A stretch of DNA of 64,000 nucleotides from Atrichornis clamosus (GCA_013400975.1 WBMZ01015464.1:122328-186327); one strand, 5' to 3'; positions 50,701-61,832 are shown, numbered from the stretch's first letter. Notes: a model not told the origin generated them from the sequence alone. Program-made: numbers and translations.

Positions 50701-53700
50701 GCGTCAAACAGCAGCAGAACTCCAGTTTAATACATGGCAAACAGAAGATTGGTAACTACTTTAAAATGCTGTATTTTGTGTTTTGACCTCAGTGACATCT
50801 TCTTCAATGACAGTAAGGAAGTTGATCAAAATCTGAGTTTAATTTTACTAAGATTCTGCACTCAAAGTACTGGGACTGTTTGCTGGCTCATTTTGACTCA
50901 TTAGTTAATTTCAGCGTTTCTAACTGCAATTTAGCAAACTGTGGCTCAAAGGATTATAAACAGAATTACTATTTAATCTTAAAACAAGTATTTTTTTTAA
51001 TATAAAAAGGTTTTAATAGATGCTTCCAGAACTTAAAGCACTTACAAAGTAAGTTTTGAAAATGTGTAATTACTGTTTTAAGAGTTAACTGAAAAAAAAA
51101 TGTAGCAACTGATATTGCAAGGCTAAGGAAACAATTGCAACAGAGAAAACATCTCCAGCTCAACTTCCTCTCCAGCTTATTTTTGTAAAACATTCACTCA
51201 GTTGTACTTCCTCACTGGCAGAGGTGGGAGAACATCACTTTAAATCCAAACAGTCACAACTGACTGTAGCATAAAGAGAAGGAATGAAAAAATATTTAAG
51301 TCTTAAAATTTGCTTTACAACTTAATCAAACCACTGTACAACTTCATGGCAAATCTGGAGTAAAAAACTTCCAGTTTAACTTGACTTTTATCTTTTGTTA
51401 AGGTAGAATGGGGGAGGGGAAATTAATTACAGAACCTCTGAAGGTTCTGTTTTTATAAACATCTACATTTAGAAGCGCTTTCTTTTGAAACTCCATCTTA
51501 AAATTACAGAAAATTTTAAGTGAAAATAAATGTTTGAAACCTTCAGACTATCCCTTAATAGGAACTAATTCCTATTTTAAAAAGGGATGATTTACTAGAA
51601 TCATTTCCCCAACACATTTCTTTTTCAGATTCTGGACAGTCTTTCTAGTGGCAAGAGAAACAATTGAGATTAATGGTACTAATGACCTTAGCACTCTCCA
51701 ATTTTATGGATGAATAGGTAACAACAGATTTGTGTTTTCAAAGTAAGAAATGAACCAACACGTTCAGGTGATAAGCAATGTTTTGCACAGACACAAAAAT
51801 CTACCTGCAGGTTCACCGGGGAGCCTTTTTTTGGCTTGTGAAATCCCTGTGAGATTTGGTGTGTAAGTCACTGCATGGAACAGCAAGCAGGAAGAGTAAG
51901 GACCTGAGGCTCACAGCTTTTAACGTGACAAGAAATCAGTGCTAAGTCCCAAAAGCTCCATTCCATTTGCTGATGCTGGCAGAGCTCCAGCTGGCACAAC
52001 CTTCTGAAAAGCCATTTCACCTGTCACTGGTAGGAAATGGGAAGAGGCAGGGCTGTCACCAAGCAAGGTCCTGAAAGAAAGGACCTACCTCATTTCCTTT
52101 TATTGCCAAAGAAGATCCAAACCTTTCAGACACACATTACCGCTAACACCCTTTATTGCTGGCGTTGCTGCAGGCTTCAAAAAGACAGAGCATACCCTAA
52201 GCTACTCGAATGCGATGACATGAATAAAAAGAAGCACTGAAGAAAACTCTAAGCTCAAACTGCTGTTCTGAATTTTGTAAAAGTAATATTAAATGCTTAG
52301 TGAAAAAAAGTCTATGTATGAACAGACACAGATCTCAAAATGACTGGTAAAAAGACTTAGGAAGTAACTAATTAGAAATTAATAAATACTTAGCAACTAA
52401 AGCAGAAAACACGGGAGGGGTGATAAGAAATAAACCTCTTCACTTCACCCTCCCTGTAACTTCTAATTAGAAGTAACAGCAACTTTAACAAATCACCAGT
52501 CCAGTATTTGTGATGTTGCTATAATGTGCAGCTTCCAACAATTAATGCCTAACAGAGACTTGTTTTTAAAGAACTTTTAAATACTTAACTTCCCAGGAGT
52601 TCAAATATCTGAGACAGAACTCCACAAGTTGTGTTTTATCATTCTCTCTGCTCTAAGCAAATTAGTGCAGCTATTTACAAATTAAGTCATCCTTTTTAAT
52701 CAGATTTTGAAAACATGATATAGAATGGTGAAGAAAGATTTTGGAAACCAGTAATCCCAGCTTCCAGTCACACCACTATTTTACAAAAAGGCAACCGAGT
52801 GCCTCTGCAAAAGGCAGTGACCAATGAAGCAAATAGAAAACTTCACAGGCTCTGAAATGTTCATGCAGGCTTATTCCTTTGATCAATTTATGTAAAGGAT
52901 CACATGCAATCATCAAAACAAATGCATACAAGTTCCAGCACACCCTGCTCATTTTTCTGCGGGAAGTAACAGTGCAAAAGCTGCAAGATCCAAACACAGC
53001 ATAATGTTTCATATCAGCCCGTCTCACAGACCACATTAAATCTCTCCTAAAAGGCAAACAAGGGCTATTCAAATATTTGTCGCACACAGAAGCAGGAACC
53101 AGGAAGAACTTTATGCGTAAGAGCAGAACAAGACTGAGGAAAATCAAGCAAACGCTTACCTGAACGGAAGGGGTTAGCTCCTGGGATTGCTTACTGATAG
53201 TCCCTTGGAGAGGTGCTAAAGCAAAACCGTCAGTCTTGTGTAATACTGGGCCATCACTGCTGGCAGATGCGTCTGTCCTATGTGACTGCCATGTCTCTTT
53301 TCTGTGGTGAGATTCACCAGCCTGCTCATCTCCAAAGGCAGCCCAAGAACAGCTGTCCTTTTGTTCATCTTCAAAAGCATTCCAGTCTGTAGCCTGGTTA
53401 CAACCTGCTGAACTGAAGTCCGCAAAGTCATCCGAGTCCTGGAAAGCAACACTCTCATCTTGAGGTTTTGGCACTGAATCAAAGTCTCCAAATTCAGTAT
53501 CATCACCATTTTCTAGCTCAGTAGTATGCTGGAAGTCTAGGCCAGAAGTTTTACTGGTAGTATCACATTCTAAAGTGTCAGCAGCCTGATTTAGTTCAGC
53601 TTGGTCCAAACTTGCTGGCTGCTGAGAAACAGTACTCGTGTCCCTGAATTCACCAAACTCCTCATGAGGTTCACTAATGTGTGCAGACTGTTCAGAAGTT

Positions 53701-54923
53701 CTTTCTAAATCTAGAGTGTTTATTGATTCTGGAGCATTCCTGAAGGTGGGAGACGCACTGCTGACTGAACCAAAATCACCAAAAACATCATCATGTGTGT
53801 CACTGCAAGCTACAACTTCAGTACTACTTCCACCATTCTTGAGATCTTCAGAATCACCTGATTTTTCTCCTGCAAGATCACAGCTTAGGCTTTGGATCTT
53901 ATCAACCTTGATGTCCACTGCTTTTGAAGAATCCTCAGGCCTACTAAAATCTTTGCCATTCTCTATATGATGTTGTCTTGTCCTCACACTGCACTCTCCA
54001 TTTTCTGTAGTGCATATTGAGCTTCCAGTTGTTTGAGACTTACTAGAAATTGCAAATTCATTCTCTTCCAGTGCTGAGGGATCCCGTTCACAACTAATTT
54101 CTGAAATGCAAACCTCTTCTTCAGTATGAGCGACTCTGTTTATTCTGTTGTTCTCCTGAATGCTCAGTGAGTCTCTTTCATTAAGAACACTGCATATTGT
54201 AGGTCCTGTTCCCTCTAAATGGATTGGGTTTTTGTTTGAGAATTTAGCAAAATCTGCAAAATCTTCACCTGAGCTAGGCATTGAGTTCAAATTTTGCTCA
54301 GTACTATGGGTGCTAACAGTTTTCAGTACCTTTGAGTCACCAGTACTGTCTAGATCTTCTGTTCCCTGAGGATTTACAGGGTCTGATGCTGCAAATCCAT
54401 TTGTTAGAATCTCTAGACATGAAGGTTTCTCACCATTACAAGCATCTATTTGCTCATCCTGGCTCTCAACTGTTACACCAGTTCTAACCACACGAGAGGA
54501 AAAACCCTCTGATTTTCCAGTGTTGTCTCTTTGTTCCCCCCTTCTGTTTACATCTTCTAAAGCAGTACCTGAAGTTCTAAACTTGGATTTTTCTTTGATA
54601 GTAGTAGTAGCTGACATATCAGAAAGTTCCTTAGTATGAGTAGGAAGCTCTGCAATGCAGTCTTTATCTTTAACATTTCTAACAGATGTGAAAGTTGCAA
54701 TGCTAGCTACATTGTCAGAATAATCATGAAGTGGGATGAAATGATTTGTGGGTATAAACTCTTCCTTTGGATGACTGTAGTCTGGTGTATCAAAATCAGC
54801 AAAAGCTACACCAGCAGTGCTTACACCAGAAAATCCTCCAAACTCATCTTCATCATCGTCATCAGCTCCATTGTCCAGTGGTGGAGGGGATGAGGAGTAC
54901 ATTCGAATAATATCTGGTTCCAT
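23003..54923 (-). CDS. AFTPH: Aftiphilin, nine coding exons joined (878 aa)
   Basis: Aftiphilin is an accessory protein of clathrin coats at the trans-Golgi network, endosomes and synaptic vesicles. It binds AP-1 and AP-2 ear domains and clathrin, and in mammals forms a complex with p200a (HEATR5B) and gamma-synergin. The exons join as 53160-54923, 43330-43481, 42689-42815, 42320-42376, 40654-40776, 34593-34653, 32876-32959, 28879-29002 and 23003-23147, total 2637 nt including the stop. Visible features: acidic F-x-x-F motifs at about residues 26-31, 41-44, 221-225, 380-384, 422-426, 477-481 and 499-503; two W-x-x-F acidic motifs at 514-520 and 527-532; conserved core at about 589-681; clathrin box at 768-772. 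All introns are GT-AG and phases match throughout. The start has A at -3 and G at +4, with an in-frame TAA 6 nt upstream. The human protein is about 936 residues, so this is somewhat shorter, mainly in the disordered exon-2 part. Confidence 0.95.
23148..28878 (-). other. AFTPH: AFTPH intron 9
   Basis: About 5.7 kb, donor GTAGAT at 28878, acceptor AG at 23148-23149. No nested gene recognised. It holds a small diverged duplication at 24432-24472. Confidence 0.88.
24432..24472. repeat. Short tandem duplication, 25-bp period
   Basis: CTGATCATTGTGTTGA at 24432-24447 recurs as CTGATCATCGTGTTGA at 24457-24472 with one mismatch. The palindrome TGATCA is repeated within it. It lies in AFTPH intron 9. 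Confidence 0.8.
28879..29002 (-). CDS. AFTPH: AFTPH exon 9
   Basis: 124 nt, residues 791-830 plus split codons at both ends (enters in phase 1, leaves in phase 2). It encodes VDPELYELTTSKLE and a Ser/Thr-rich segment with VTDAFARLMSTVEKA, which matches my memory of mammalian aftiphilin. The acceptor is AAG with a poor polypyrimidine tract (ATACTATAAG), and the donor is AAG/GTAGAT. Confidence 0.92.
29003..32875 (-). other. AFTPH: AFTPH intron 8
   Basis: About 3.9 kb, donor GTCAGC (weak), acceptor TATAAG (weak). No nested gene seen. It contains a 15-bp direct repeat (31918-31932 and 31979-31993) next to a TTTTAAGAA/TTCTTAAAA inverted repeat near 31961-31982. Confidence 0.88.
32876..32959 (-). 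CDS. AFTPH: AFTPH exon 8, clathrin-box exon, probable cassette
   Basis: 84 nt, phase 1 at both ends, so it can be skipped without a frameshift. It encodes SGGSTLLNLDFFGPVDD, then Ser/Thr runs and TTTIP. Residues 768-772 are L-L-N-L-D, an exact LxxL[DE]-type clathrin box (L-hydrophobic-x-hydrophobic-D/E). Both splice sites are weak: the acceptor is AAG with few pyrimidines, and the donor is CAG/GTCAGC with C at +3. Mammalian AFTPH has isoforms differing by about 28 residues, from memory, which equals this exon. Skipping would join Asp-761 to Gly-790 through a GAT G/GT junction. Confidence 0.92.
32960..34592 (-). other. AFTPH: AFTPH intron 7
   Basis: About 1.6 kb, AT-rich, donor GTACGT, acceptor TTCAAG. 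It holds an A run at about 33404-33420 and a TA/TG simple repeat at 34477-34500. Confidence 0.88.
34477..34500. repeat. TA/TG compound microsatellite
   Basis: (TA)4-(TG)5-(TA)-type simple repeat, close to palindromic, about 90 nt downstream of the exon 7 donor in the minus-strand gene. Confidence 0.85.
34593..34653 (-). CDS. AFTPH: AFTPH exon 7
   Basis: 61 nt, residues 742-761 plus one base of codon 762. It encodes ESLPPVQFDWSSSGLTNPLD, highly conserved in vertebrate aftiphilin. The acceptor is TTCAACTCTAG and the donor is ATG/GTACGT. It enters in phase 0 and leaves in phase 1. With exon 8 included the next residue is Ala; with exon 8 skipped it is Gly. Confidence 0.93.
34654..40653 (-). other. 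AFTPH: AFTPH intron 6
   Basis: About 6.0 kb, donor GTAAAA, acceptor CTAG. AT-rich. It contains a 27-base homopolymer at 35716-35742. No nested gene recognised. Confidence 0.88.
35716..35742. repeat. T27 homopolymer (A27 on the transcript strand)
   Basis: Uninterrupted run of 27 thymines on the plus strand. It could be the relic poly(A) tail of a retroposed copy on the minus strand, but I could not identify a body or target-site duplication. It is also prone to assembly length errors. Confidence 0.9.
40654..40776 (-). CDS. AFTPH: AFTPH exon 6
   Basis: 123 nt, exactly 41 codons, phase 0 at both ends, residues 701-741. It encodes GMLEPTKEPLKPISAAEKIA, SIGQTPPVSPEMNTC and ASDQFQ. The acceptor is preceded by a (TTTG)n microsatellite that serves as the polypyrimidine tract. 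The donor is CAG/GTAAAA. Skipping would be frame-neutral. Confidence 0.93.
40777..42319 (-). other. AFTPH: AFTPH intron 5
   Basis: About 1.5 kb, donor GTAAGC, acceptor TTTAG. AT-rich, no nested gene seen. Confidence 0.9.
40779..40798. repeat. (AAAC)n microsatellite at the exon 6 acceptor
   Basis: On the transcript strand this is (TTTG)4-TTTAG, directly abutting exon 6. It forms the polypyrimidine tract itself, so repeat-length changes would alter the splice acceptor. Confidence 0.85.
42320..42376 (-). CDS. AFTPH: AFTPH exon 5
   Basis: 57 nt, 19 codons, phase 0 at both ends, residues 682-700: LFTGNKKQPVIVPMYAAGL. It is strongly conserved with the mammalian protein. The acceptor is TTTTATCAG and the donor is CTG/GTAAGC. 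Confidence 0.93.
42377..42688 (-). other. AFTPH: AFTPH intron 4
   Basis: A 312-nt intron, donor GTGAGT, acceptor ATCAG. Exon 4's frame runs in-frame through the donor for about 50 codons, but the exon border is fixed by the phase-0 match to exon 5. Confidence 0.9.
42689..42815 (-). CDS. AFTPH: AFTPH exon 4
   Basis: 127 nt, residues 640-681 after completing Gly-639. It encodes ELMDVWTELQDIHDAYGLRY and QWGGSHSNKKLLCSLGIDTR, the most conserved block of aftiphilin. It falls in the region that domain databases call the aftiphilin clathrin-binding box domain. Acceptor GTACAG, donor ATT/GTGAGT. Confidence 0.94.
42816..43329 (-). other. AFTPH: AFTPH intron 3
   Basis: 514 nt, donor GTAAGA, acceptor GTACAG. 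No other feature seen. Confidence 0.9.
43330..43481 (-). CDS. AFTPH: AFTPH exon 3
   Basis: 152 nt, residues 589-638 plus two bases of codon 639. It encodes TTLLSRLERIFEVCFPSMSV and then an acidic and coiled stretch EIEEEISSLNHLLEAGEKQ. The acceptor is GATACAG and the donor is TGG/GTAAGA. It begins in phase 0, which matches the end of exon 2. Confidence 0.93.
43482..53159 (-). other. AFTPH: AFTPH intron 2
   Basis: About 9.7 kb, the longest intron, donor GTAAGC, acceptor GATACAG. AT-rich with scattered short open frames that lack domains. No RNA gene or dispersed repeat recognised. The exon-2 frame stays open for 127 codons into its start. Confidence 0.9.
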
Positions 54924-54954
54924 TGTTTAGTTCTGCCTCCACATTAATGCATTT
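53160..54954 (-). CDS. AFTPH: AFTPH exon 2 (start codon and adaptor-binding region)
   Basis: 1795 nt: 31 nt of 5' UTR, then 588 codons from the ATG at 54921-54923, ending in phase 0 at CAG/GTAAGC. The sequence is acidic, Ser/Thr-rich and apparently disordered. Residues 21-28 are nearly all Asp/Glu. Ear-binding motifs are spread through it: DEFGGF, FADF, EDFADF, VFGDFG, EEFGEF, TEFGDF and DDFADF, then DWNAFEDE and SWAAFGDE at residues 513-532. Such motifs bind the gamma-ear of AP-1/GGA and the alpha-ear of AP-2. The acceptor is CCCTGTTACAG, just upstream of two tiny uORFs. Confidence 0.95.
54927..54952 (-). promoter_or_regulatory. AFTPH: Two overlapping minimal uORFs upstream of the AFTPH start
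   Basis: uORF1 is ATG CAT TAA at 54944-54952 and uORF2 is ATG TGG AGG CAG AAC TAA at 54927-54944. They overlap in TAATG, and the second stops 3 nt before the main ATG. uATG1 would have G at -3 if exon 1 is spliced on (exon 1 ends in CAG). uATG2 has a poor context. Confidence 0.7.
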
Positions 54955-57900
54955 CTGTAACAGGGAAAAGCAGAAGTATATTAGAATTTGACTAGCTTTT
55001 GTATTCTTATATATTTCATTTTTACAGTTTCACGCCTTATTTTAAAGTGTGAGTGTAGGTCAATAACTGTATTAGATATCAGAAGGAAACATTCCCCAAA
55101 CCCATTTGTTTTACAAGTCACAGAGAATCTACTGGGACAGTTCCAGTCTCTTGTAAACTACTACATGATCAAATTCTCAGCAGACAGTGCTGGAATGGTC
55201 ATCTTGAGCTGTTGTGCAACATACCGACACAATTCAGTTTTAACTCATCCGTTCTCTGCCTCCCATCACCAGCAATTCATAAAACAGTCAGTGACCCTGG
55301 TCCATCTTTTGCCACACTCATTTGTGTGCTCAGCTGTGTGACAGGAATTAAGCCACTTGATGGGCTATGCCACAACCGCCATAAGGGACCTTCACCAGGA
55401 TCAAAGACTTTGAAAGGTGTTTCCATAAGCTCTGAAATTGGGAAGGAGTGGAGAGAGGAACTGCTGTTAGAACCACTAGCTATGATCTGCCCTACTGTTT
55501 AAGTTCCTTTCTATCAATTTATGGGTTTCTGTCTGGTTTCCCTGTTCTCTGCATTTCTTACCCACAAGACAGCACGCTGCCCCCACAGCTGCTGCCACGA
55601 GCCTGCTTCTGTCCTAGGAACCAGTTGAGAAATGCCATTATCATGCCACCAGTAAAGCCTAGAGCCAAACAAACTTCATCAAAACTTATTCTCAAAAGGA
55701 GAACTGAGCACGATTATTCATAAAATATTTAAACACAAATCACTAAATCACAGGGGGAAGAGAGAAAAGAAGGAAGTATTCCCATGGCCTAGATAGAAAC
55801 AGATTAAGGACTCTGTCTTAACATTGTAAACCATTACAGGAACAAGCAAGGTATGGATGGAAAATTTTCTTCCCTGAAGAATGATCTTGACTTTTTCAAT
55901 GTTGTGTGCAATTAATGAAACCATAACTGCTAGTATGCACAGGTTCACAATCATACACATCACTGAACTAGTTCACACTCTAAAACCCTTAAAAGAAGAG
56001 CTCAGACCAAGCTCTCTCCACTTCAATTGACACTTGTCATGAATGAACTGTAACACTAAGCCTTACCTACAGAAGAAGAGTGGAAATAACCTATAGATAT
56101 CAGAAAATGTTTGAATTTCTAACCTCCAGAGAAAGTGCAGACTTTAAAATACTACTTATGAAACACAAAACATGATCCTTAAGTCCAGCACGTTTAGCAA
56201 ACAACTTTGTACATGCACCTTAAGAGCAGTACACAAAGGGTAAAACAGCAACAAATGAAGCTCTGCAGTTCTTCAGGCACAACATACCAAGCACTAAAGC
56301 CAAACAACTCCGGATATTTGCAAGGAAACTCTGGCATCCTTAAGGTGACTAACATACCTACAATTTCTTTTTAAAAGGGTATTTTGCAGTTACAAGAGAA
56401 CAGCATGCTTATCAGATGAAACTATGAAGTAATTTGTAACATAACATGCAAACTGAAGAGAACTGCAAAGGAATTTTGTTTAGAATAAAGCCTAAGTTGT
56501 CAACAAGCTCCCACATACGCTTACTCAGCACCAGCTGCTTAACAAGGTATTTGAGAGAAGAGTTTAACTCACTCTAAACTTCTGAACTTTCCCATTAAAA
56601 GAAAAATTTGTCTGTATGGTTCACCAAAAATCATGTGTGTTTTAAGTCTTTTCATATTTATAAGCTTGTATAAGTTGGTTTTTCACTTCAGTTAATTGAA
56701 ATATCACATTCAGCTCTGCATTCGTAACTACACCACCGTACATCAATGGATCTCATGCCAGAAATGCAAAAAAAATTAGATTTCTTAACCTGCATTAGCC
56801 ATACATCCATACACTATCCATCATAACAACTCTACCCATTTTTTTGTTGACCGTTTACTGTATTAGTATTTTAACCTCAGCCAAAAATAAATCATAATAG
56901 AGTTGAGAACATCCTTAGAGGCAAGGATGATCTAAAATAACCCCAATACGCAGTTTCAGGAAACAAACTGAATAATGTGAGAGCAGCAAGCATCTCAATC
57001 AAAGGGAATTTACCTAAAAGACTCCTTTTCTTTTCAGTTAACATTAAAAAAAAGGGAGACAAGGAACGAGAATAATAAGGATAAGCACAGGACAAAGATA
57101 ACTGCATGGGGGCTGAAGCAAACTGGCAAAACCCAACTGAACATGTAGGAAGATGTCTGACCATTTAAAAATTTTCTCTCCTGCAACTTCTGCCACAGAG
57201 CAGAAGAAACTTCCTTCAATTTTTCATTTCAAAGCACTTCTAAAACATCACAGGAATCATTCACACAGCAGCAGTCCAGCAGCACAATGGTCCAGATATG
57301 TTTCAATAACAATTGCCAAAACAGGATCTGCAAGGAACATGAACAGTGCATTTAAAAATTTGATCACAGGTTTGATAGTCTACTACATGTTTAATCAGTT
57401 TAACCCATAAGAACCAACTGCATAACCAATTATATGGACTTGTGTGTAATTATTTTTTAAAATGTCAAGTATTTCCAATTATGTTACAGCTGTTTTAAAA
57501 GCCAAACACGAAGAGCTCCAAAATGTATGAATCTGTGTAATAAATGTGTAAGGTTGTTATGCTGACAAAATTTAATTGTTGTTTACAGAACTCAAACATA
57601 CTCAAACTGAAAGAAAAGAAAAAATCTTACTAGTATTCCCCCTGCTCTTGACTAATTAGTGATAAATTTTTAAGCTGGGCATAATCCCAATTCTCCTCAC
57701 AATATAAAACAGCATGGGAATTTCATAGCCTTAATGTAGTTCTCTTCAGAAAGAATTTCATTATGGTCCCCTTTCTCAGCTTCCAAAAGTGTTCTATCTG
57801 AGAACTATAAATCAAATTAGTTATCGTCCACTGAAACGTGTGGTGAAAACCCACGTCTGACAGAACAACTTTATTCCTTATTTCACTTAGTTAATCCCTG

Positions 57901-58511
57901 CTTTGTCTGGCATCTTCAAATACAGCTGGAACCGTGGCTTCATCTTTTGTAGTACTTTATACCCAACTCAGACATATTCTTGGTTAAGTCATGAGGCTAC
58001 ATAATTTTGTAAACCTGGTATTTCAAGTGACGAACACAATATGACTTAACCAAAACCAGAATTTGAACAAGTCTATGACCAATAATGTCTATTATTTATC
58101 TTCCCTATATTTTTGAGGGAATTGGGTCCCAAATTTAAAAGTCAGGTATGAAGCTAACATGCTCTGTTCACTTAAACACTATTGAAACATGCAAATTTTA
58201 AACAAATGGAAACCACCAATTTCTCAGCACACTATATAATAAGGACTTTAATTTGAAGGACATTATAACAATTTTTACTTACAGAACATAAAATGCATTT
58301 CTATCATTTGTAACAAGCAACAACCCATGTTTCTGGCATCAGACCTTAAACCTTGGGATGAAGAATCTGACACAGTTTAAGTGTTCATGTTCAGTGGATT
58401 GCTTTAGTCACAAACACAGATTTAAGCTGACAAACGTCAGCAAATTTTGCAGATCTCAACAGTTTAATGTTAGACTGAAGACAGATTTCCATCAGTTGCT
58501 CATGACATGCA

Positions 58512-58541
58512 GTTGTCCCAACATTTTCTGTTGTCCCAACA
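58512..58541. repeat. Short direct repeat GTTGTCCCAACA x2
   Basis: The 12-mer at 58512-58523 recurs exactly at 58530-58541, an 18-bp period, in AFTPH intron 1. Confidence 0.85.
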
Positions 58542-61500
58542 GAAAAAAAGTATATTAAAGAATTGTGTTCTCTTTCAGATGCCATTTTCTGCATTTCTGT
58601 CTTTCACCTATTTGTTTGTTGGAGTTTTTTTAACTGAAAATGCTAGTTAACTTCTTGCATCCGTGTGTTTCTTGATATTCATACTCTACTGTTCATTATG
58701 AAGGAGTTTCTCAAAAGTTTCCGTATCATAAACAGAAGACCACTGTTAAAGTCATACTCTAAATGCAATGTACTTAAGAGTACATATTGACATTTTACTT
58801 GAAAGAAAAAAAAAAAGCTGGTTAATTTAGTAAGATTCAAGGTTCAAACCTTTTTTCTCAAGTCACAAGCATTTAAGCATGTAACTCAGGTTAATTTAAA
58901 ACACTCATAAGAAGAGAGAAATCAGAAATCATTAATGCTAGAAAAAAATAAGAGTATTAAGTTTTGACAGGGCAAGGAAATGGGAAGAGAAAATGCATAC
59001 CCTTCTTTTATGATCACTAACTAGGTTTTCAAAACATTTACAATGAAACCTGGGTATCTTATTATTCGTTTGCAGTAAATAGAGAACAATATCTGCTTTC
59101 CTCATACACAGCTCACACCCAAGGGTTCACTACCTTTTTGTAGAGTAATAGCAACAGTCTAACAGACATAGCAGCAAAGAGAACAATGTAATTACACTAC
59201 ACAAAAGCAGGTATAAATAGTTCCTTCTCTGTGTATCTTCTAAGGCAAAACTTGAAACAGCATGTTTGGCTCTTACATAAGACCTAGAAAATCAGGAGGC
59301 CACAAAGAGTATCTCTAAAGAAATACTTGAGGCATGTAAATTCAAAAGAAATCCCTTGTAGAGCAGAATGTTTCCTTTAACTTAAGAGGAAGTAAAGCAA
59401 TGAATAACCTCTCAGCTGTGGATTATTCTGAAAAAAAGCTGAGTTAAGCAACCCATCTCCTTAAGCATACAGAAAACACAATAATGAGAAACGGCAGGAA
59501 CAAGATCTCCATGACAGAAATTACAATATTACGGAAATACTCCACAGTAACAGCCTTGCACTGGCAAGGAGATGGATTCAAGTCATTAACTGCTAGCATC
59601 TGATCTTTCCAAGAACATTTAACTCTTACTGCAAGGGAATTCCTCAAGCAGATGCCAAAAATACCAGAGCAAGGACCAGATTTAGACTTCTTATTACAGC
59701 ACAGTATTGGCTTCCAGTAGGAAAAGCTGCCCTCTTCCATTATCCCTTTGCCCTTCTTTGGCTTATGACCACTGGAAACCAGATTCACAGTCTTTCTGCA
59801 CCTGAGAATCTATTTCTAGAATGGTAGTTGTAAATGAGGAGAGTCTGTCTGTTAAAACAGCATTTCTACAACCCAAATTCACTCAAGAGAGAGAGTCTCT
59901 GTCCAGGCTGAAGTCAATATGTTCTTAAATTGGTTTAATAAGCTTACTTTCATTTTTGGAAATAGTTACCAGCAAACAAAATAAAGCAAGAAAATGTTTA
60001 CTTCATAAAGCCTCCAAGAAATCAATGTTTTCGATTTTGAACTTAATGCTGCTACAGCCAGAAGGTCCATTACCCAAAGCAGGAGTTTCAGAGCACTTTT
60101 TCTTGGACATACATGAGTTGAGGAAAACAATGTCCTCCAGTTCCAGTAAGGCAAATGTATCTAAGCCTTATTTCTCATTACCCAACATTGGGAATTAATC
60201 AATACCACTGCACATTACTGTGGTTTCAAACACCGAATATGCTGGACACCTTCTCTTACAAAGCGTTGTATGTATAATGAACATTAAAGTAACAGAATTC
60301 AGCAGACTGCCACCAGGAACCTGGCACTTTTCTCAGTCAGCTCACTCTTCCTGTTCTCCTGGCTCCTCAGGCTGGTATTAAATACCATGCCCCCCCAGAC
60401 AATCCAGCCTGTGCAATATTCCAACCTATTTGACAGCGTTGCTCTTCCCCTCATCACTGACAATTCAGGAACACTAAGTGAGGTTGCACAAATGTGAAAT
60501 TTAAACAGATCTTGGATATAGATATCTTCATTTTAAATGTTGCTTCACTATATAAAGAAGCAAACATAAACTTTCAGTAGTAGCCCTGCTTCACTTCTCC
60601 CTATTTCATTTTGGCTTAGCTGTGGAATCAGAGGAACTTTTGGAAAATATGAATCTAAATGTTGTGTTAGTTCATTAAACTCTTTTTTAACCAAGAATAG
60701 CGTTCTTCCCAAATGTAAAAGATCAGGTTATCCTTATAAAGTCACTATAAGCAAAAAAATGCTTCAACTCAAAATCCACTGACATGCTTTAACAGTTGTA
60801 CATTAAAATGCCTGTACTTAAATCTGTAATCAGACAGTGGGGAAGATGTTGCAAGAACAAGCATATGTTAAAATCATATAGGCAAACAGAACAGGCTGGG
60901 AAAGTCAATCAGGTTAAAATCTGGCTCTGTGGGAATGCAGTATTTGTATCCAATGTACAGCACACAGCCACACAATGTGTAAATCCAGATGTTTTAAGAA
61001 ACACATAACTGAGATGTTTTCATTCTTATGATTTCTTAAATTACTTTTAAAACAGTGTTCAACTCTGAGAAATCTATTTCTGGATGCTACCCTCCAACAT
61101 GCTAGCTAGGAATGTGTTCTAAATTAAGATAAAAAGATGCTAAATTAGAAAGTATTAGAACTAGATTACCTAGGGTCAACTGTTCTCAGAGACTTATTTA
61201 CAGAGCAGCATGTTCTCCATCACATATAACCCTTCAAACTTCACACAGACTACAGTAAAGAGTAGATTAGAACTGCCCAGAGGTGCACCCTTATGTGAAA
61301 GGCTCTCCTACAGCCTGGCAGAGGAAATACAGCTGCACAAGGAAAACAACCATAGGTCTTCTTTCCATTACTGCAAACTTACTGCTTGTTTTTCAGAGAC
61401 CAGGCTTACATTATTCATCGCTTATCCCACCCACAGACATTACCTCATATTAAAAACACAATACAGGAGGGACACCTAATACTCCAAAGAATAAAATCTA

Positions 61501-61818
61501 TTTTCATCACTTTTCAATAGATATATGAACGTGAGGTTTCACGTTTCCTTTACCATGGTACCTACTTCCAAACATACTAAAGTGAAGACAGGACTTGCCC
61601 TTCCCTGTAGTCCTCCCGAAACAGGACTCTGATTTGAAAAATCCAAATTATTTGCCCTACAGAAGCAGAATCATTATATCACCTTGCGAGTGGCACCAAT
61701 ACAGAAACATTCCTTGCAGTATCAGTGGAAAACTTAAATTGCTAAAGACATTAGCATGAAATAAAGTCTACTGAGAACGAGACTGTCAGTTTTCAAACAA
61801 GGCACATTTCAAGGCTTT

Positions 61819-61832
61819 TGTGTGTGTGTGTG
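61819..61832. repeat. (TG)7 microsatellite
   Basis: Simple dinucleotide repeat in AFTPH intron 1. Confidence 0.85.

Noticed and set aside
51429..51450. 9-bp hairpin followed by a T run, like an intrinsic terminator
   Set aside because: It lies in an intron of a nuclear gene, where bacterial-type termination does not apply. Short hairpins like this occur by chance.
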